Below are positions 45,148 through 54,451 of a stretch of 64,000 bases of DNA, piece after piece. Origin of the DNA: Microcystis aeruginosa NIES-4325 (GTDB lineage Bacteria; Cyanobacteriota; Cyanobacteriia; Cyanobacteriales; Microcystaceae); the NCBI RefSeq assembly GCF_008974145.1, contig NZ_BJKP01000001.1:186001-250000 (forward strand). Reading direction: 5' to 3'. The stretch's first letter is position 1. Each line of letters opens with the position of its first letter. Under the pieces are notes generated by a model. The model did not search any database, had not been told where the DNA came from, and saw only the letters and a program-made list of their open reading frames with translations. The position numbers and the translations under genes are program-made.

Positions 45148-45279
45148 AATAAACCACAGGTGACTTTTTGTAAGTGGTTAGTCCTATCTTCAACTGCGAC
45201 AAAAATAGGGGAACTTCCCTCAGATTCTCTCATCGAAACTAAAAACCTTGGCTTGTAATGATAAATTCTTAGGAAATCT

Positions 45280-47058
45280 ATGAAAAAAATTTTATTGTTA
45301 ACCCTATTTATGCTCGGTCTAGGATTTGCTATCTTTAACTTTACTGGACTAGCACATAGGGGCGAATATCAATCAATTTTAATCGACTTCAGGGACGATA
45401 TACCAGTCAGCGTCCTAGATGAACAGTTAAATGCTATCAACAAAAAAGCGGGAAAAACCACCAGTTTAAATAGTATTTTTTCCATCGATGAACATCTTTA
45501 CACCGTAGCAGGAGATAGCAAACTACTGAAAACTCTCCGCAATTCCGACCTAAAAAAATACACCGAATCGATCGAACCCGATTATATTTATCATGCTTTT
45601 ATCGCCCCCAATGACCCCGACTATAGCAAACAGTGGAACCTGCGGGGGATAAACATCGAACGCGCTTGGGAAGAAAATCACGGAGAAGGGATCACCGTCG
45701 CCGTTATTGATACAGGTGTATCAAAAGTTCCCGATCTGCGAGAAACCGAGTTTGTGGAAGGCTACGACTTCGTCAACGATCGCAGCAATGCCGAGGACGA
45801 TAACGGTCACGGAACCCATGTAGCGGGAACAATTGCCCAATCGACCAATAATAACTACGGGGTAGCCGGCATCGCCTACAAAGCCAAAATTATGCCCCTC
45901 AAGGTACTTTCCGGGACGGGTGGGGGAACCGTGGGAGATATTGCCGAAGCGATCCGTTTTGCCGTCGATAATAAAGCCGATGTCATCAATATGAGTTTAG
46001 GGGGTGGGGGGGAAACCCAGGTAATGAAAGAGGCGATCGAATATGCCTATAGTAAAGGTGTGGTAATCGTCGCCGCTGCCGGCAATGCCGATGATAATTC
46101 CGCCGCCTATCCTGCCCGTTTTCCCCACGTTATCGGCGTTTCTGCGGTAGATGCCTCCGGAAATAAAGCCCCCTATTCTAATTTCGGGGCTGGAATCGAT
46201 ATTGCTGCCCCCGGCGGCTCCGATACGGGTAAAATTATCCAAGAAACCATCGATCCGGCTAAGGGGGGGGAACCAGCGTTCCTCGGTTTTCAGGGAACCA
46301 GCATGGCAGCCCCTCACGTTGCCGGGGTGGTAGCTTTAATTAAGGCGGCGGGAATTAAAGAACCCAATGCAGTTTTAGAGGTTTTGCAACAGTCGGCCCG
46401 TAAGATCAATGATGATCCCTTTAATCATTTTGGGGCCGGACAATTAGATGCGGGCAGTGCCGTACAATTGGCTCTAAAAGGACAGGTTACTTTCCGGGAT
46501 TTTTGGCGTTGGTTGCGCGATAACGGTTATCTCAATCCCCGTTTCTGGATTGATGGCGGTGCGGTGGCGGTTTTGCCCAAAATGGCCATGGTTTTGGGTT
46601 CTTATCTCCTCGCTTGGTGGCTGAGAAATTATTTTCCCTTCTCTTGGAACGGATTTTTGAATGCTGGTCTAATTTTTGGCAGTTCTGGCTTATTTTTCCT
46701 CAGAGGTCTTTATATCTTTGATTTACCCCAATGGCCTTTCCGTGTCATGGGGAGTTCTCTTTCCGACCTAGGAGGCGTTATTCAGGGAAGTTCTGCCCTT
46801 AACCCGCTTTTTGCTAGTGTTATCCTGCCTTTTGTCCTGATTGCCCTGCTTTTGGGCCATCCCCAAGCAAAATGGTTAGCAGTGGGGGTATCTTTAGCTA
46901 TGGCGGTGACTTTAGGTATCAGTGCTGTTATCCATCCTACTCTGATCTGGTTAGGTTCTGGTGCGATCGCTCAGGCATTTTTGGGTGTAAATGCGCTTTT
47001 ATGTCTTGTTTTAGGTTATTTAGCCCTAAAAAGTGCTACTTCCTCCCGATACGCTTAA
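45280..47058 (+). CDS. Subtilisin-like serine protease with C-terminal membrane domain
   Basis: A 592-residue S8 peptidase. An N-terminal signal (KKILLLTLFMLGLGFAIFNF) and an I9-like propeptide region precede the catalytic domain: Asp in ITVAVIDTGVSKVPDLR, His in DDNGHGTHVAGTIAQS, oxyanion Asn in IVAAAGNADDNSAAYPARF, Ser in FQGTSMAAPHVAGVVALI. After about residue 425 come four or five hydrophobic segments (for example AVLPKMAMVLGSYLLAWWL, WLAVGVSLAMAVTLGISAVI), an unusual membrane tail holding the protease at the cell surface or thylakoid membrane. Target unknown. Confidence 0.93.
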   Translation: MKKILLLTLFMLGLGFAIFNFTGLAHRGEYQSILIDFRDDIPVSVLDEQLNAINKKAGKTTSLNSIFSIDEHLYTVAGDSKLLKTLRNSDLKKYTESIEPDYIYHAFIAPNDPDYSKQWNLRGINIERAWEENHGEGITVAVIDTGVSKVPDLRETEFVEGYDFVNDRSNAEDDNGHGTHVAGTIAQSTNNNYGVAGIAYKAKIMPLKVLSGTGGGTVGDIAEAIRFAVDNKADVINMSLGGGGETQVMKEAIEYAYSKGVVIVAAAGNADDNSAAYPARFPHVIGVSAVDASGNKAPYSNFGAGIDIAAPGGSDTGKIIQETIDPAKGGEPAFLGFQGTSMAAPHVAGVVALIKAAGIKEPNAVLEVLQQSARKINDDPFNHFGAGQLDAGSAVQLALKGQVTFRDFWRWLRDNGYLNPRFWIDGGAVAVLPKMAMVLGSYLLAWWLRNYFPFSWNGFLNAGLIFGSSGLFFLRGLYIFDLPQWPFRVMGSSLSDLGGVIQGSSALNPLFASVILPFVLIALLLGHPQAKWLAVGVSLAMAVTLGISAVIHPTLIWLGSGAIAQAFLGVNALLCLVLGYLALKSATSSRYA

Positions 47059-47154
47059 ACAGGGGTTACAATGGGACAACAAAGGTGATTTACCGATAAT
47101 CTTTGGTTTTGGTATCTTCCTTTGGTTTTGCATTGAGTTCTCCTACAACAGCAG

Positions 47155-47179
47155 CCTCGGACATGAACCGAGGTTTTTT
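47155..47179 (+). terminator. Rho-independent terminator after the subtilase gene
   Basis: Stem CCTCGG/CCGAGG with a 7-base loop, followed by six T residues. It lies about 100 bases after the stop at 47058. Confidence 0.82.
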
Positions 47180-47303
47180 CTTTATGATGTATGTTAGTTT
47201 CTGAGGGGTTTTTGGGAATGCTGAATCCGTATCCCGAAAGTTTCCCTCAATACCCCCTCGAATCATCGAGCTTATCTATTGTCTCTTTTCTAAGGTGTAT
47301 ATC

Positions 47304-47852
47304 GTGTCAAATCATAAAATTCTCGTTATCGATGACAGTAAAGTGATCAGGATGCGCGTTCGCGATATGTTACCAGAGGGTAACTTTGAATTCCTCGAAG
47401 CTAAAGACGGATTAGAGGGCTATAATCTCATCCGTGCCGAAAACCCGAATTTGATTATTTTGGACTTCCTTCTCCCGAAAATGAGCGGTTGGGAGGTGTT
47501 TCAGCAAATCCAAAGCGAAGATAATCTCAAAAGTATCCCCCTAGTGTTAATGTCGGGACGGAAAGAGGAGGTAGTAGAGAAAATCCCCGAACCTTTCCAG
47601 CATTTTGCCTTTATTGAGAAGCCTTTTGACCAAAAACAATTGGTAGAAGCGGTTAAAGAAGCGATGGCCAAGGCCAAACAATATTCTCCCCAACCAAAAG
47701 TTTCTAGCCCGAAACTACAGCAACTCACTGGGGATTATAGCACTGATATTCAGACTCTCCATGCCCAAATTGCCCAAATGCAAACAGAAATGGCAAGTAT
47801 GAAGAAACAAATGTCGCAATTAGTGGCTTTTATTAAGAAAAAACTGGCCTAG
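47304..47852 (+). CDS. Single-domain response regulator with coiled-coil tail
   Basis: A 182-residue protein. Receiver domain: ILVIDDSKVIRMRVRDML, phosphoacceptor Asp in LIILDFLLPKMSGWEVF, Ser/Thr switch IPLVLMSGRKEE and Lys in FAFIEKPFDQKQL. After a proline/serine linker, the tail (TLHAQIAQMQTEMASMKKQM, then QLVAFIKKKL) is a predicted coiled coil rather than a DNA-binding domain, so it acts through protein contacts. I chose the GTG at 47304, eight bases after TAAGG; the frame is open from GTG 47295. No histidine kinase is adjacent. Confidence 0.87.
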   Translation: MSNHKILVIDDSKVIRMRVRDMLPEGNFEFLEAKDGLEGYNLIRAENPNLIILDFLLPKMSGWEVFQQIQSEDNLKSIPLVLMSGRKEEVVEKIPEPFQHFAFIEKPFDQKQLVEAVKEAMAKAKQYSPQPKVSSPKLQQLTGDYSTDIQTLHAQIAQMQTEMASMKKQMSQLVAFIKKKLA

Positions 47853-48177
47853 AACTATTCATCCCGATTTTTTATAACTTGGGCAAGCAGTTATCGTTAT
47901 CTGGTGGTGTCAATCTCTGGCTAATAAGCTGTTGACTATCTAAATTACTCGTTAAGACTACAAGGGAGAGGGGAGAAGGGAGCAAGGAGATGGAGTTTGA
48001 GCATTTGTACGAAAATATCCAATACGCAGTTTAAATGCAGTACACCTTACCAGTCTAGCTCGGAGTTACAAACATTAGAAAAACTCATCTCCTATCCCTT
48101 TTAAACAGGATTTAGTATAATATGAAGTGGTATTTATTTGGTGAGTGACTAAGTTATTAATTAACTGATAACTAATT
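47853..48177. other. 325-base spacer before the DUF1350 gene
   Basis: No gene seen. Contains a purine-rich patch (GGGAGAGGGGAGAAGGGAGC) near 47965 and an ACTGATAACT heptamer remnant immediately before the start codon at 48178. Confidence 0.55.
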
Positions 48178-48957
48178 ATGAATTGGCAAGAAATAGCAGG
48201 TAATTGGGTTTTTATCCCCCGTCGTCCCCAGGGTATCATTCACTTTTTAGGGGGGGCATTTGTGGCGGCAGCCCCGAATATTACCTATCGTTGGTTATTA
48301 GAAAGTCTTGGGAATTCAGGGTACGCTATTGTCGCGACTCCCTTTGTTAATACCCTCGATCACAAATCGATCGCCCGCACAGTTTTAAACCGTTTTGATA
48401 ATATTATTGAACGTCTGCGCTGGAATCATAGTATGCCCCAAGGTTATCTCCCCATCTACGGATTGGGTCACAGCATGGGGTGTAAACTGCATTTATTAAT
48501 CGGTAGTCTCTACGAAGTGGAACGGGCGGGAAATATCCTCATTTCCTTTAATAATTATCCCATTCGTCGGGCTATTCCCTTTATCGAACCTTTGCAAATT
48601 GACACCACTTTTAACCTCGAATTTACTCCTTCCCCCGAAGAAACAAACGAGTTAATTTTCCAAGATTATGCCATTCGTCGCAATCTTTTAATCCGTTTTC
48701 AAGACGACACGATCGATCAATCTCTAGTATTAAATCCCCTGCTAAAAAAACGCTTTCATGATTTAATTGCCCTGCGAACTCTCCCGGGCAATCATCTCAC
48801 TCCCTTGAGTCAAGATGTCAGTTGGCAAACCGGAGAAGTATTTACTCCCCTCGATGCGATCGGTCAATGGTTAAAACAGGGACTTGCCCGGGATAATTCC
48901 CGTCTCAAAGATGAGATTCTCCACTGGTTAAACCCCGTCCTTCCAGCCTTTCGTTAG
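48178..48957 (+). CDS. DUF1350 protein, alpha/beta hydrolase-like
   Basis: A 259-residue protein typical of cyanobacteria and plastids. Landmarks: WVFIPRRPQGIIHFLGGAFV, APNITYRWLLESLGNSGY, and a nucleophile-elbow-like YGLGHSMGCKLHLLIGSLYE (GHSMG), then ILISFNNYPIRRAIPF. The fold is that of an alpha/beta hydrolase; activity has not been established to my knowledge. The last four bases overlap the convergent Uma2 gene. Confidence 0.82.
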   Translation: MNWQEIAGNWVFIPRRPQGIIHFLGGAFVAAAPNITYRWLLESLGNSGYAIVATPFVNTLDHKSIARTVLNRFDNIIERLRWNHSMPQGYLPIYGLGHSMGCKLHLLIGSLYEVERAGNILISFNNYPIRRAIPFIEPLQIDTTFNLEFTPSPEETNELIFQDYAIRRNLLIRFQDDTIDQSLVLNPLLKKRFHDLIALRTLPGNHLTPLSQDVSWQTGEVFTPLDAIGQWLKQGLARDNSRLKDEILHWLNPVLPAFR

Positions 48958-49646
48958 CTTTCCTCTAGATTAATCTTCAGGGCCTGTAATTGCGCCTCTA
49001 AGCGGGCTAATTTTGCCTCAGCTTCCCGGGCCTGTTGGCGTTCCTGTTGGGCTTGCTGCTCGGCTAATTCCGCTTTTTGCTTGATTTCTAGGGTGGTCAA
49101 AAACCGCGAGCCGTCGGCATAAAAAATAGCTAACTGGGGACTCTCCAGTTGAAAACGAATCTGTAGCCGCGGACTCAGCCAATTATCGATCGCAGGAATC
49201 ATCTCCAATTGATCACCCCTTCGCCACCAACCCTGTAGATAATTAGCATCGGGATCGTAGAGATAATATTCTTCTACGCCAAAACGCTGATAAAATTGCC
49301 ATTTTCGGCGCATTTCCGCTTTAGTATTGCCCGGGGAGAGAATTTCAAAGACTAGCTGCGGCGCAATCTGGTTTTCTAACCATTGCTTATAGGAACCTTG
49401 ATCGCCCTTGGGTCTGCCAAATACCACCATAGCATCCGGCGTTTGACAGGTTTTATTATCTCCCTCGACCGGATACCACAACAGATCGCCGGCGATAAAC
49501 ACATTATCATTCTCTGCGAATAAACATTCGAGATTTTCCTTGATCGTCACAATCGGGCGAAATTGTTTGGTATTATCGGCCATCGGTTTACCATCACTAT
49601 CGGGATAGATCATCTCCGACTCAGAGAAAGATATCGCCTTGATCAT
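48954..49646 (-). CDS. Uma2-family (DUF820) putative nuclease
   Basis: A 230-residue member of the Uma2/DUF820 family, very abundant in cyanobacteria and with a PD-(D/E)xK-like core: AGDLLWYPVEG, TPDAMVVFGRPKGDQGSYK, IAPQLVFEILSPGNTKAEMR and YLYDPDANYLQGWW. The C-terminal 45 residues form a charged coiled coil (AEQQAQQERQQAREAEAKLA). The cellular role of the family is unknown; nuclease activity is inferred from fold. Converges on the DUF1350 gene. Confidence 0.88.
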   Translation of the reverse strand: MIKAISFSESEMIYPDSDGKPMADNTKQFRPIVTIKENLECLFAENDNVFIAGDLLWYPVEGDNKTCQTPDAMVVFGRPKGDQGSYKQWLENQIAPQLVFEILSPGNTKAEMRRKWQFYQRFGVEEYYLYDPDANYLQGWWRRGDQLEMIPAIDNWLSPRLQIRFQLESPQLAIFYADGSRFLTTLEIKQKAELAEQQAQQERQQAREAEAKLARLEAQLQALKINLEES

Positions 49647-49684
49647 CGTTCTACTCCCTATCGTACTAGCTATTTAGTATAGCA

Positions 49685-50938
49685 TTAAATTCTCTGACGA
49701 AAGAGGGCAAAAGCCGAGGTATAACCGTGTAAAAAAGTGCGACCGGCCACCGGCCCTATTTCTCCGTTGCAAAAGAAACCAGCGAGGGGAACATTGGCGA
49801 AATAACGCTGAAAAAGACCCGAATCAAAGTCCGGTTTTTCGTAGAGATTTTCCCCGCGACCGAGACAGGAAAAGATCAAAGCACCTAGTACCTCTGAACT
49901 ATGGGGTTTTTCTTGGGGAAAAGCTTGCAAAAGCAATTCTAAATCTAGGGCGGAAGTGTCGGCATCGCGCAGGTGAAATTGTACCCGCTGCCCCGGACGA
50001 ACTCGATCGCCAATTGCGAGCGCACCTTGACGAGGATCTACTCCCAAAACATTGCGAATTAAGAAATCCCCGGGCAGCAACTGCATTTTAAACTCATCCC
50101 TAGCAATACCGATAAAAAGGGAGTGTTGCGATAATTCTCGGTCTTTTTCCCTTAAGGAGGCAATTAAATCCCGCAGTAGGTTTAAAGGTGGTTGCGGGGT
50201 AGCATCGGCCCCTTTACCAGTCATGGAGAGGATAATATTGCGTTCTCCCTCACTCACCTGATAAATCGGTCCGATGGGACGACAACCCTGGGCGACGATA
50301 GTTTCGACGATAATATTGCCAGAAAGGGCGATTCCTACGGTTCCCTGACGATAGAGATAGCTATTACGGGGTTTTTGTTGATCGTGGTAGAATAGACCCC
50401 CAGAACGTTCGATCATGCCGCCACTGACTAAACCGCCGATTTTGGCCGAACCGGGGTAGGCAAAATCCAAACCCTCTAACAGATCATTGATGCGACTGGA
50501 AAAAGGATCGGCTAAAAGGATAAATTGGGGATTTTTGGCCGCTTCTACCCCTAATAATTCTGTCCAGCTAGAGGGGGAACTGTCGAGATCGGGCATTTCC
50601 GCCGCTTCGAGATAGAAGGGCCGTACTTCCACATTAGGCAAATGGGCGACGGTGAGACTTAAAGCCGGACTCGCTTCGATTTCTCGCGCTTTTTCCCTGT
50701 CACCCATGCCGACAATCCCCGACCCACCGCAGCCGATTAGGACAGGAACCGGGAGTTTATCCAAGATTAAGGGAACCAAACGGGGATAGTCGCTGGCATA
50801 GGCAGAAGAAATAAAAATTATGGCTAAATCTGCCGATCCAACTAACTTATCTGTCACTTTTTCCACTACCTCCGTCACCGCCGCTTCTAGGGAGGGACGG
50901 GTTGATAGGGCATTAATCCACTCGATGCGATCGCTCAT
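49685..50938 (-). CDS. FIST N/FIST C sensory domain protein
   Basis: A 417-residue protein combining FIST_N (ADLAIIFISSAYASDYPRLV, VLIGCGGSGIVG, AKIGGLVSGGMI) and FIST_C (LFIGIARDEFKMQLLPGDFL, IRNVLGVDPRQGALAIGDRV, GALIFSCLGRG, AGFFCNGEIGPVAGRTFLHG). FIST modules sense small ligands, possibly amino acids, in signalling proteins; here no output domain is attached. I chose the ATG at 50936-50938; the frame is open five codons further. Confidence 0.88.
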   Translation of the reverse strand: MSDRIEWINALSTRPSLEAAVTEVVEKVTDKLVGSADLAIIFISSAYASDYPRLVPLILDKLPVPVLIGCGGSGIVGMGDREKAREIEASPALSLTVAHLPNVEVRPFYLEAAEMPDLDSSPSSWTELLGVEAAKNPQFILLADPFSSRINDLLEGLDFAYPGSAKIGGLVSGGMIERSGGLFYHDQQKPRNSYLYRQGTVGIALSGNIIVETIVAQGCRPIGPIYQVSEGERNIILSMTGKGADATPQPPLNLLRDLIASLREKDRELSQHSLFIGIARDEFKMQLLPGDFLIRNVLGVDPRQGALAIGDRVRPGQRVQFHLRDADTSALDLELLLQAFPQEKPHSSEVLGALIFSCLGRGENLYEKPDFDSGLFQRYFANVPLAGFFCNGEIGPVAGRTFLHGYTSAFALFRQRI

Positions 50939-51064
50939 GTTTCTTGACCCCAAATTTGGTCTAAATGGTCAAAAATGATCATCTTAACAATAAATTAACC
51001 TAAAAATCCGCTCTTCGTCCCTGGAGGTGGCGATAAATTGTAAAATTGTCATGACCTGTGCCAG

Positions 51065-51400
51065 TTATCGAAAATGTCGGGTAAATACTCCCGCTACATT
51101 TTTCGACAAAATACTCACCAAAATTAGCGGGGGGATGAAACCGTTCGGCTGACCGTTCGGCCGCAGATTCTCAAAGCCACAAAACCCTCTATCCTCTACG
51201 GCTATGCCGTTTTCTGGTACTGTTGTCATCATTAATTCGGCAAAACTTTCGTCGTTACTAAAGCCAAAATGAACATGACTTTCTCCAATAGAACCAGTCT
51301 CAGCATCTACGCCCATCACTAATTTCATCTGATGATAGCCTGACATCCAAAACAATTTGCTGGTCAAAGTAATTACGGTTGACCCGTTCGGCTGAGCTCA
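51065..51400 (-). pseudogene. IS4-like DDE transposase fragment with palindromic insertions
   Basis: The minus-strand frame reads STVITLTSKLFWMSGYHQMK then LVMGVDAETGSIGESHVHFG and GIAVEDRGFCGFENL, as in the middle of cyanobacterial IS4-type transposases (DST...LTSKLLW, AVMDRGFC). The codons before STVITLTS are replaced by a GTTCGGC-palindrome, and another such sequence (51141-51163) inserts residues RPNGQPNGF after the DRGFC block. Both ends are missing. Confidence 0.75.
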
Positions 51401-51556
51401 CGGCCGAACCGCGAAGTCGAGACGTTGAATTGATAGCATACACAGGATGTTCTCTCTTTCCTTAAAGTTCTTGCATAATTAATTTTGAGAGGGCAAAAAT
51501 GAGAAAAATAGGCATAAAATTGCGTAAAATTCTTAAATAGAGCAAGTAGTGCCAGT

Positions 51557-51721
51557 ATGATCCAGAAGCATTTGCAGGGTATCTGTAATTACTTTGAAAA
51601 TCATACAAACAACGGATTAATTGAGGGAATGAATAACAAAATAAAGCTTATTAAAAGAATAAGTTATGGATTTACCAATTACTTAAGCTGTTTGCTTGCT
51701 TTAATTCATAACAAAAATTAA
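51557..51721 (+). pseudogene. ISL3-like transposase C-terminal fragment
   Basis: A 54-codon remnant: IQKHLQGICNYFENHTNNGL, IEGMNNKIKLIKRISYGFTN, YLSCLLALIH. The segment NGLIEGMNNKIKLIKRxxYGF is the well-known end of ISL3-family transposases. The usual final residues are altered and nothing upstream remains. Confidence 0.8.
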
Positions 51722-51821
51722 CACACGAAACCCAGAAGAGCCGGTAAAATCGAGACGAATAGCCTTTCTCCATATCTCAGGTTCTAGCATATATGGTGTA
51801 AATGCGCTACTATTTAATAGT

Positions 51822-51847
51822 AAAGCCGCCGTTTTACGGCGGGGTTT
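51822..51847. mobile_element. IS200/IS605-like terminal hairpin
   Basis: AAAG-CCGCCG, TTTTA loop, CGGCGG-GGTTT forms a subterminal hairpin of the kind found at IS200/IS605 right ends, 17 bases before the glycosyltransferase start codon. No tnpA or tnpB remains between it and the ISL3 fragment, so it is a scar or a MITE. Confidence 0.5.
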
Positions 51848-51863
51848 CAGACGCAATTTTTCG

Positions 51864-52997
51864 ATGAAGTACGCTCTGGTTCACGAGTGGTTAACCCCAA
51901 AGGCGACGGGGGGATCGGAATTAGTGGTCAAGGAGATTTTACAATGTCTAGAGGCGGATTTATACGCTTTGATCGATTTTGAGTCCACTAATCCCGATAG
52001 TTATCTCTATGGTCGCTCGATCGGGACAACTTTTCTGCAAAATTTCCCGAAAGCGAGAAATGGCGTACAAAAATACTTACCTTTTCTTCCCCTAGCGATC
52101 GAGCAGTTAAATTTAGAGGATTATGATGTAATTTTATCCTCCTCCCATTGTGTGGCTAAAGGGGTTTTAATTCGACCAGATCAGGTGCACATTTGTTACT
52201 GTCACACTCCCATGCGTTATGCTTGGGATTTGACTTTTGACTATCTAGCTAATAGTAAGTTAGGACGGGGATTACCCGGTATTTTCACTCGTTATCTCTT
52301 GCATAATTTGCGTCAGTGGGATGTGATTTCTGCTAATCGTGTGGACTATTTTCTGGCTAATTCCCACCACACCGCTAGACGAATTTGGCGCTGTTATCGA
52401 CGGAAGGCAAAAGTTATTTATCCTCCCGTACAAATCGAGCGTTTTCCCTACCAAGAGAAAAAAGAAGATTTTTATTTAGTGGTATCTCGTTTAGTTAGTT
52501 ATAAAAAAGTCCCTTTAATTGTGGAGGCATTTAATCAATTGGGATTACCCCTAGTGGTTATTGGAGATGGTCCACAGATGGCTTTAATCAGACAGTTAGC
52601 TAAGGATAATATTCAGATTTTAGGTGCGGTTTCCGATCAAATGGTAGCAGAATATATGTCGAAAGCAAAAGCGTTTATTTATGCTGCTTGTGAGGATTTT
52701 GGTATTGCTTTAGTGGAAGCGCAAGCTTGTGGTACTCCCGTGATTGCATTTGCTGCCGGAGGTGCTTTAGAAACCGTGCGGGAGCTGCGGGAAAATTCTC
52801 TCCAGGGAACAGGATTACTTTTTGGGGAACAAAATCCCCAATCTTTGGTAGCAGCAGTTAAATCTTTTGTCGATCACGGTGATAAAATTGATCCAGAAAA
52901 TTGTCGGCAACAGGCTAATAAATTTACTCCTGAAATCTTTCAAAGTAACTATAGTTTATTTGTCGAGGAACATTCAATCTCTAAAATTTATTGCTAA
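51864..52997 (+). CDS. Glycosyltransferase family 4 (mannosyltransferase-like)
   Basis: A 377-residue GT-B glycosyltransferase. N-terminal acceptor domain: YALVHEWLTPKATGGSELVV and VHICYCHTPMRYAWDL. C-terminal nucleotide-sugar domain: PVQIERFPYQEKKEDFYLVV, SRLVSYKKVPLIVEAF, YMSKAKAFIYAACEDFGIAL and EAQACGTPVIAFAAGGALE (the E-x7-E motif). It resembles WbaZ-type mannosyltransferases of surface polysaccharide synthesis. The start follows an IS-like hairpin, which may have replaced its native promoter. Confidence 0.87.
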   Translation: MKYALVHEWLTPKATGGSELVVKEILQCLEADLYALIDFESTNPDSYLYGRSIGTTFLQNFPKARNGVQKYLPFLPLAIEQLNLEDYDVILSSSHCVAKGVLIRPDQVHICYCHTPMRYAWDLTFDYLANSKLGRGLPGIFTRYLLHNLRQWDVISANRVDYFLANSHHTARRIWRCYRRKAKVIYPPVQIERFPYQEKKEDFYLVVSRLVSYKKVPLIVEAFNQLGLPLVVIGDGPQMALIRQLAKDNIQILGAVSDQMVAEYMSKAKAFIYAACEDFGIALVEAQACGTPVIAFAAGGALETVRELRENSLQGTGLLFGEQNPQSLVAAVKSFVDHGDKIDPENCRQQANKFTPEIFQSNYSLFVEEHSISKIYC

Positions 52998-53245
52998 GTT
53001 TAATTAGAGCAGTTATCTTAAGGGAGAGCTAGGAAGTTTTTGTTTTAGGGAGTCAGTCATCAGTCGTCGATAACCAATTAGGTTAAACTTCCTCTGGATG
53101 AGAAACACTGTATTTCCCCAATGGTGGGGGTGCGGGCAATCGGCCCAAAATGTAATATTATGGATACTTCTCTAAAATTGAGATCTAGCCAACGCTGATA
53201 GCTTAACGTGATGCTGGTGATGACAGAAAAGCGAGGATTATAGCC

Positions 53246-54445
53246 GTGCCTTGGAATCGAGTTAATCAATGGGTAGAAAGACGCTCTTTAGTAGCCTTAG
53301 AATCAGCTTATCAGAGAGCACTGAAAATTAAAGCGATCGAAGATAAACATTTTGGGGGACAAAAAATTTCCCCGGCTGCCCTGGGAGGAAAAAGTGTTTA
53401 TGATTACTTTCAAAGTACCCTAGAGCGAGAATTGTTCCAGATACGTTTCGATTTAACTCAAGTGCGTCTGGGTAATTTTATCAATCCGCAAACTAACCCA
53501 GAAAATAATAACATCCTAGAGACTTTAAATGCGATCGAAGATATTATCGGTAAATATCGCCTAGACTTAGAGGAATTGCTGCCCCCTTTACCGAATAATC
53601 AAACCCCAAATCTGCCTAATACCAATCTCACTGGTGATAGCTCTAGAGACAAAACTAACCAGACAATTTCTCCTGCAACTGGTAATAAATTTTTTAACTT
53701 CCAGCAAGAATTAACCCCCGAATACGAACAAAATGTCATCAAACAACTCCGTACCTTGCGACAACAGCAACGGATTGCTATTCGTTTTATACTGATTATT
53801 ATTTTAGTTCCTCTCTCGGTACAGGTTATTAGTAGAAACTTTATTTTTAGCCCTGTTTTAAACTATTTTGGTGTGGACAGAGAGAAAATATCAGAGGTTT
53901 ATATTTCTCAGGAAATTGGCGAAAAATATCTCAGGGAATTTGCTAGACTTCAAGAAATTAAAGAAATCAAGCAGGTTTTAGGAGTAGCAAAAGTAGGGCA
54001 TGAATCAGAAGAAAATTTTCGGGAACAGGTCGAGGAATTATTCAGAGAAGCGGGTTATGAAAGTCAAGATGGTTGGAAAAACTTACTATCGGATATGACT
54101 GGACTGATAGCCTTTGTCGCCATCTTAATTTTTGGTCGTCAACAATTGGCGATTACACGAGCTTATGTTAGTCGTTATTTTCTTAGCTTAAATGATATCA
54201 CCAAAGCCTTTATCTTTATTCTCTTTACCGATATATTTGTCGGGTTTCACTCTGCGGAAGGTTGGACGGTAATCTTAGAAACTTTGTTCCGGCACTTTGG
54301 TTGGCGCGAGAATATTACATTTATTAGCTTGTTTGTGGCCACTGTTCCCGTTATCCTAGATACCATCTTTAAACTATTAATATTTAATTATCTGACTCGT
54401 AAATCTCCCACTGCAGCAACTATCCTAGAAAAAATGAACCAGTAA
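53246..54445 (+). CDS. pxcA: Proton extrusion protein PxcA (CemA/CotA homologue)
   Basis: A 399-residue membrane protein involved in light-induced proton release and CO2-uptake-linked pH homeostasis; it is the cyanobacterial relative of chloroplast CemA. The N-terminal soluble part (VESAYQRALKIKAIEDKHFG-type text, SVYDYFQSTLERELFQIRFD, VRLGNFINP) precedes the CemA domain with hydrophobic helices (IRFILIIILVPLSVQVISRN, MTGLIAFVAILIFG, KAFIFILFTDIFVGFHSAEG, FISLFVATVPVILDTIFKLL). FHSAEGWTVILE is a CemA hallmark. Start is GTG at 53246. An RND pump gene begins six bases after the stop. Confidence 0.92.
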   Translation: MPWNRVNQWVERRSLVALESAYQRALKIKAIEDKHFGGQKISPAALGGKSVYDYFQSTLERELFQIRFDLTQVRLGNFINPQTNPENNNILETLNAIEDIIGKYRLDLEELLPPLPNNQTPNLPNTNLTGDSSRDKTNQTISPATGNKFFNFQQELTPEYEQNVIKQLRTLRQQQRIAIRFILIIILVPLSVQVISRNFIFSPVLNYFGVDREKISEVYISQEIGEKYLREFARLQEIKEIKQVLGVAKVGHESEENFREQVEELFREAGYESQDGWKNLLSDMTGLIAFVAILIFGRQQLAITRAYVSRYFLSLNDITKAFIFILFTDIFVGFHSAEGWTVILETLFRHFGWRENITFISLFVATVPVILDTIFKLLIFNYLTRKSPTAATILEKMNQ

Positions 54446-54451
54446 CGCCCT

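Noticed and set aside
53078-53269. 63-codon minus-strand ORF before pxcA
   Set aside because: It overlaps the pxcA start region antisense and has no family resemblance or ribosome-binding site.
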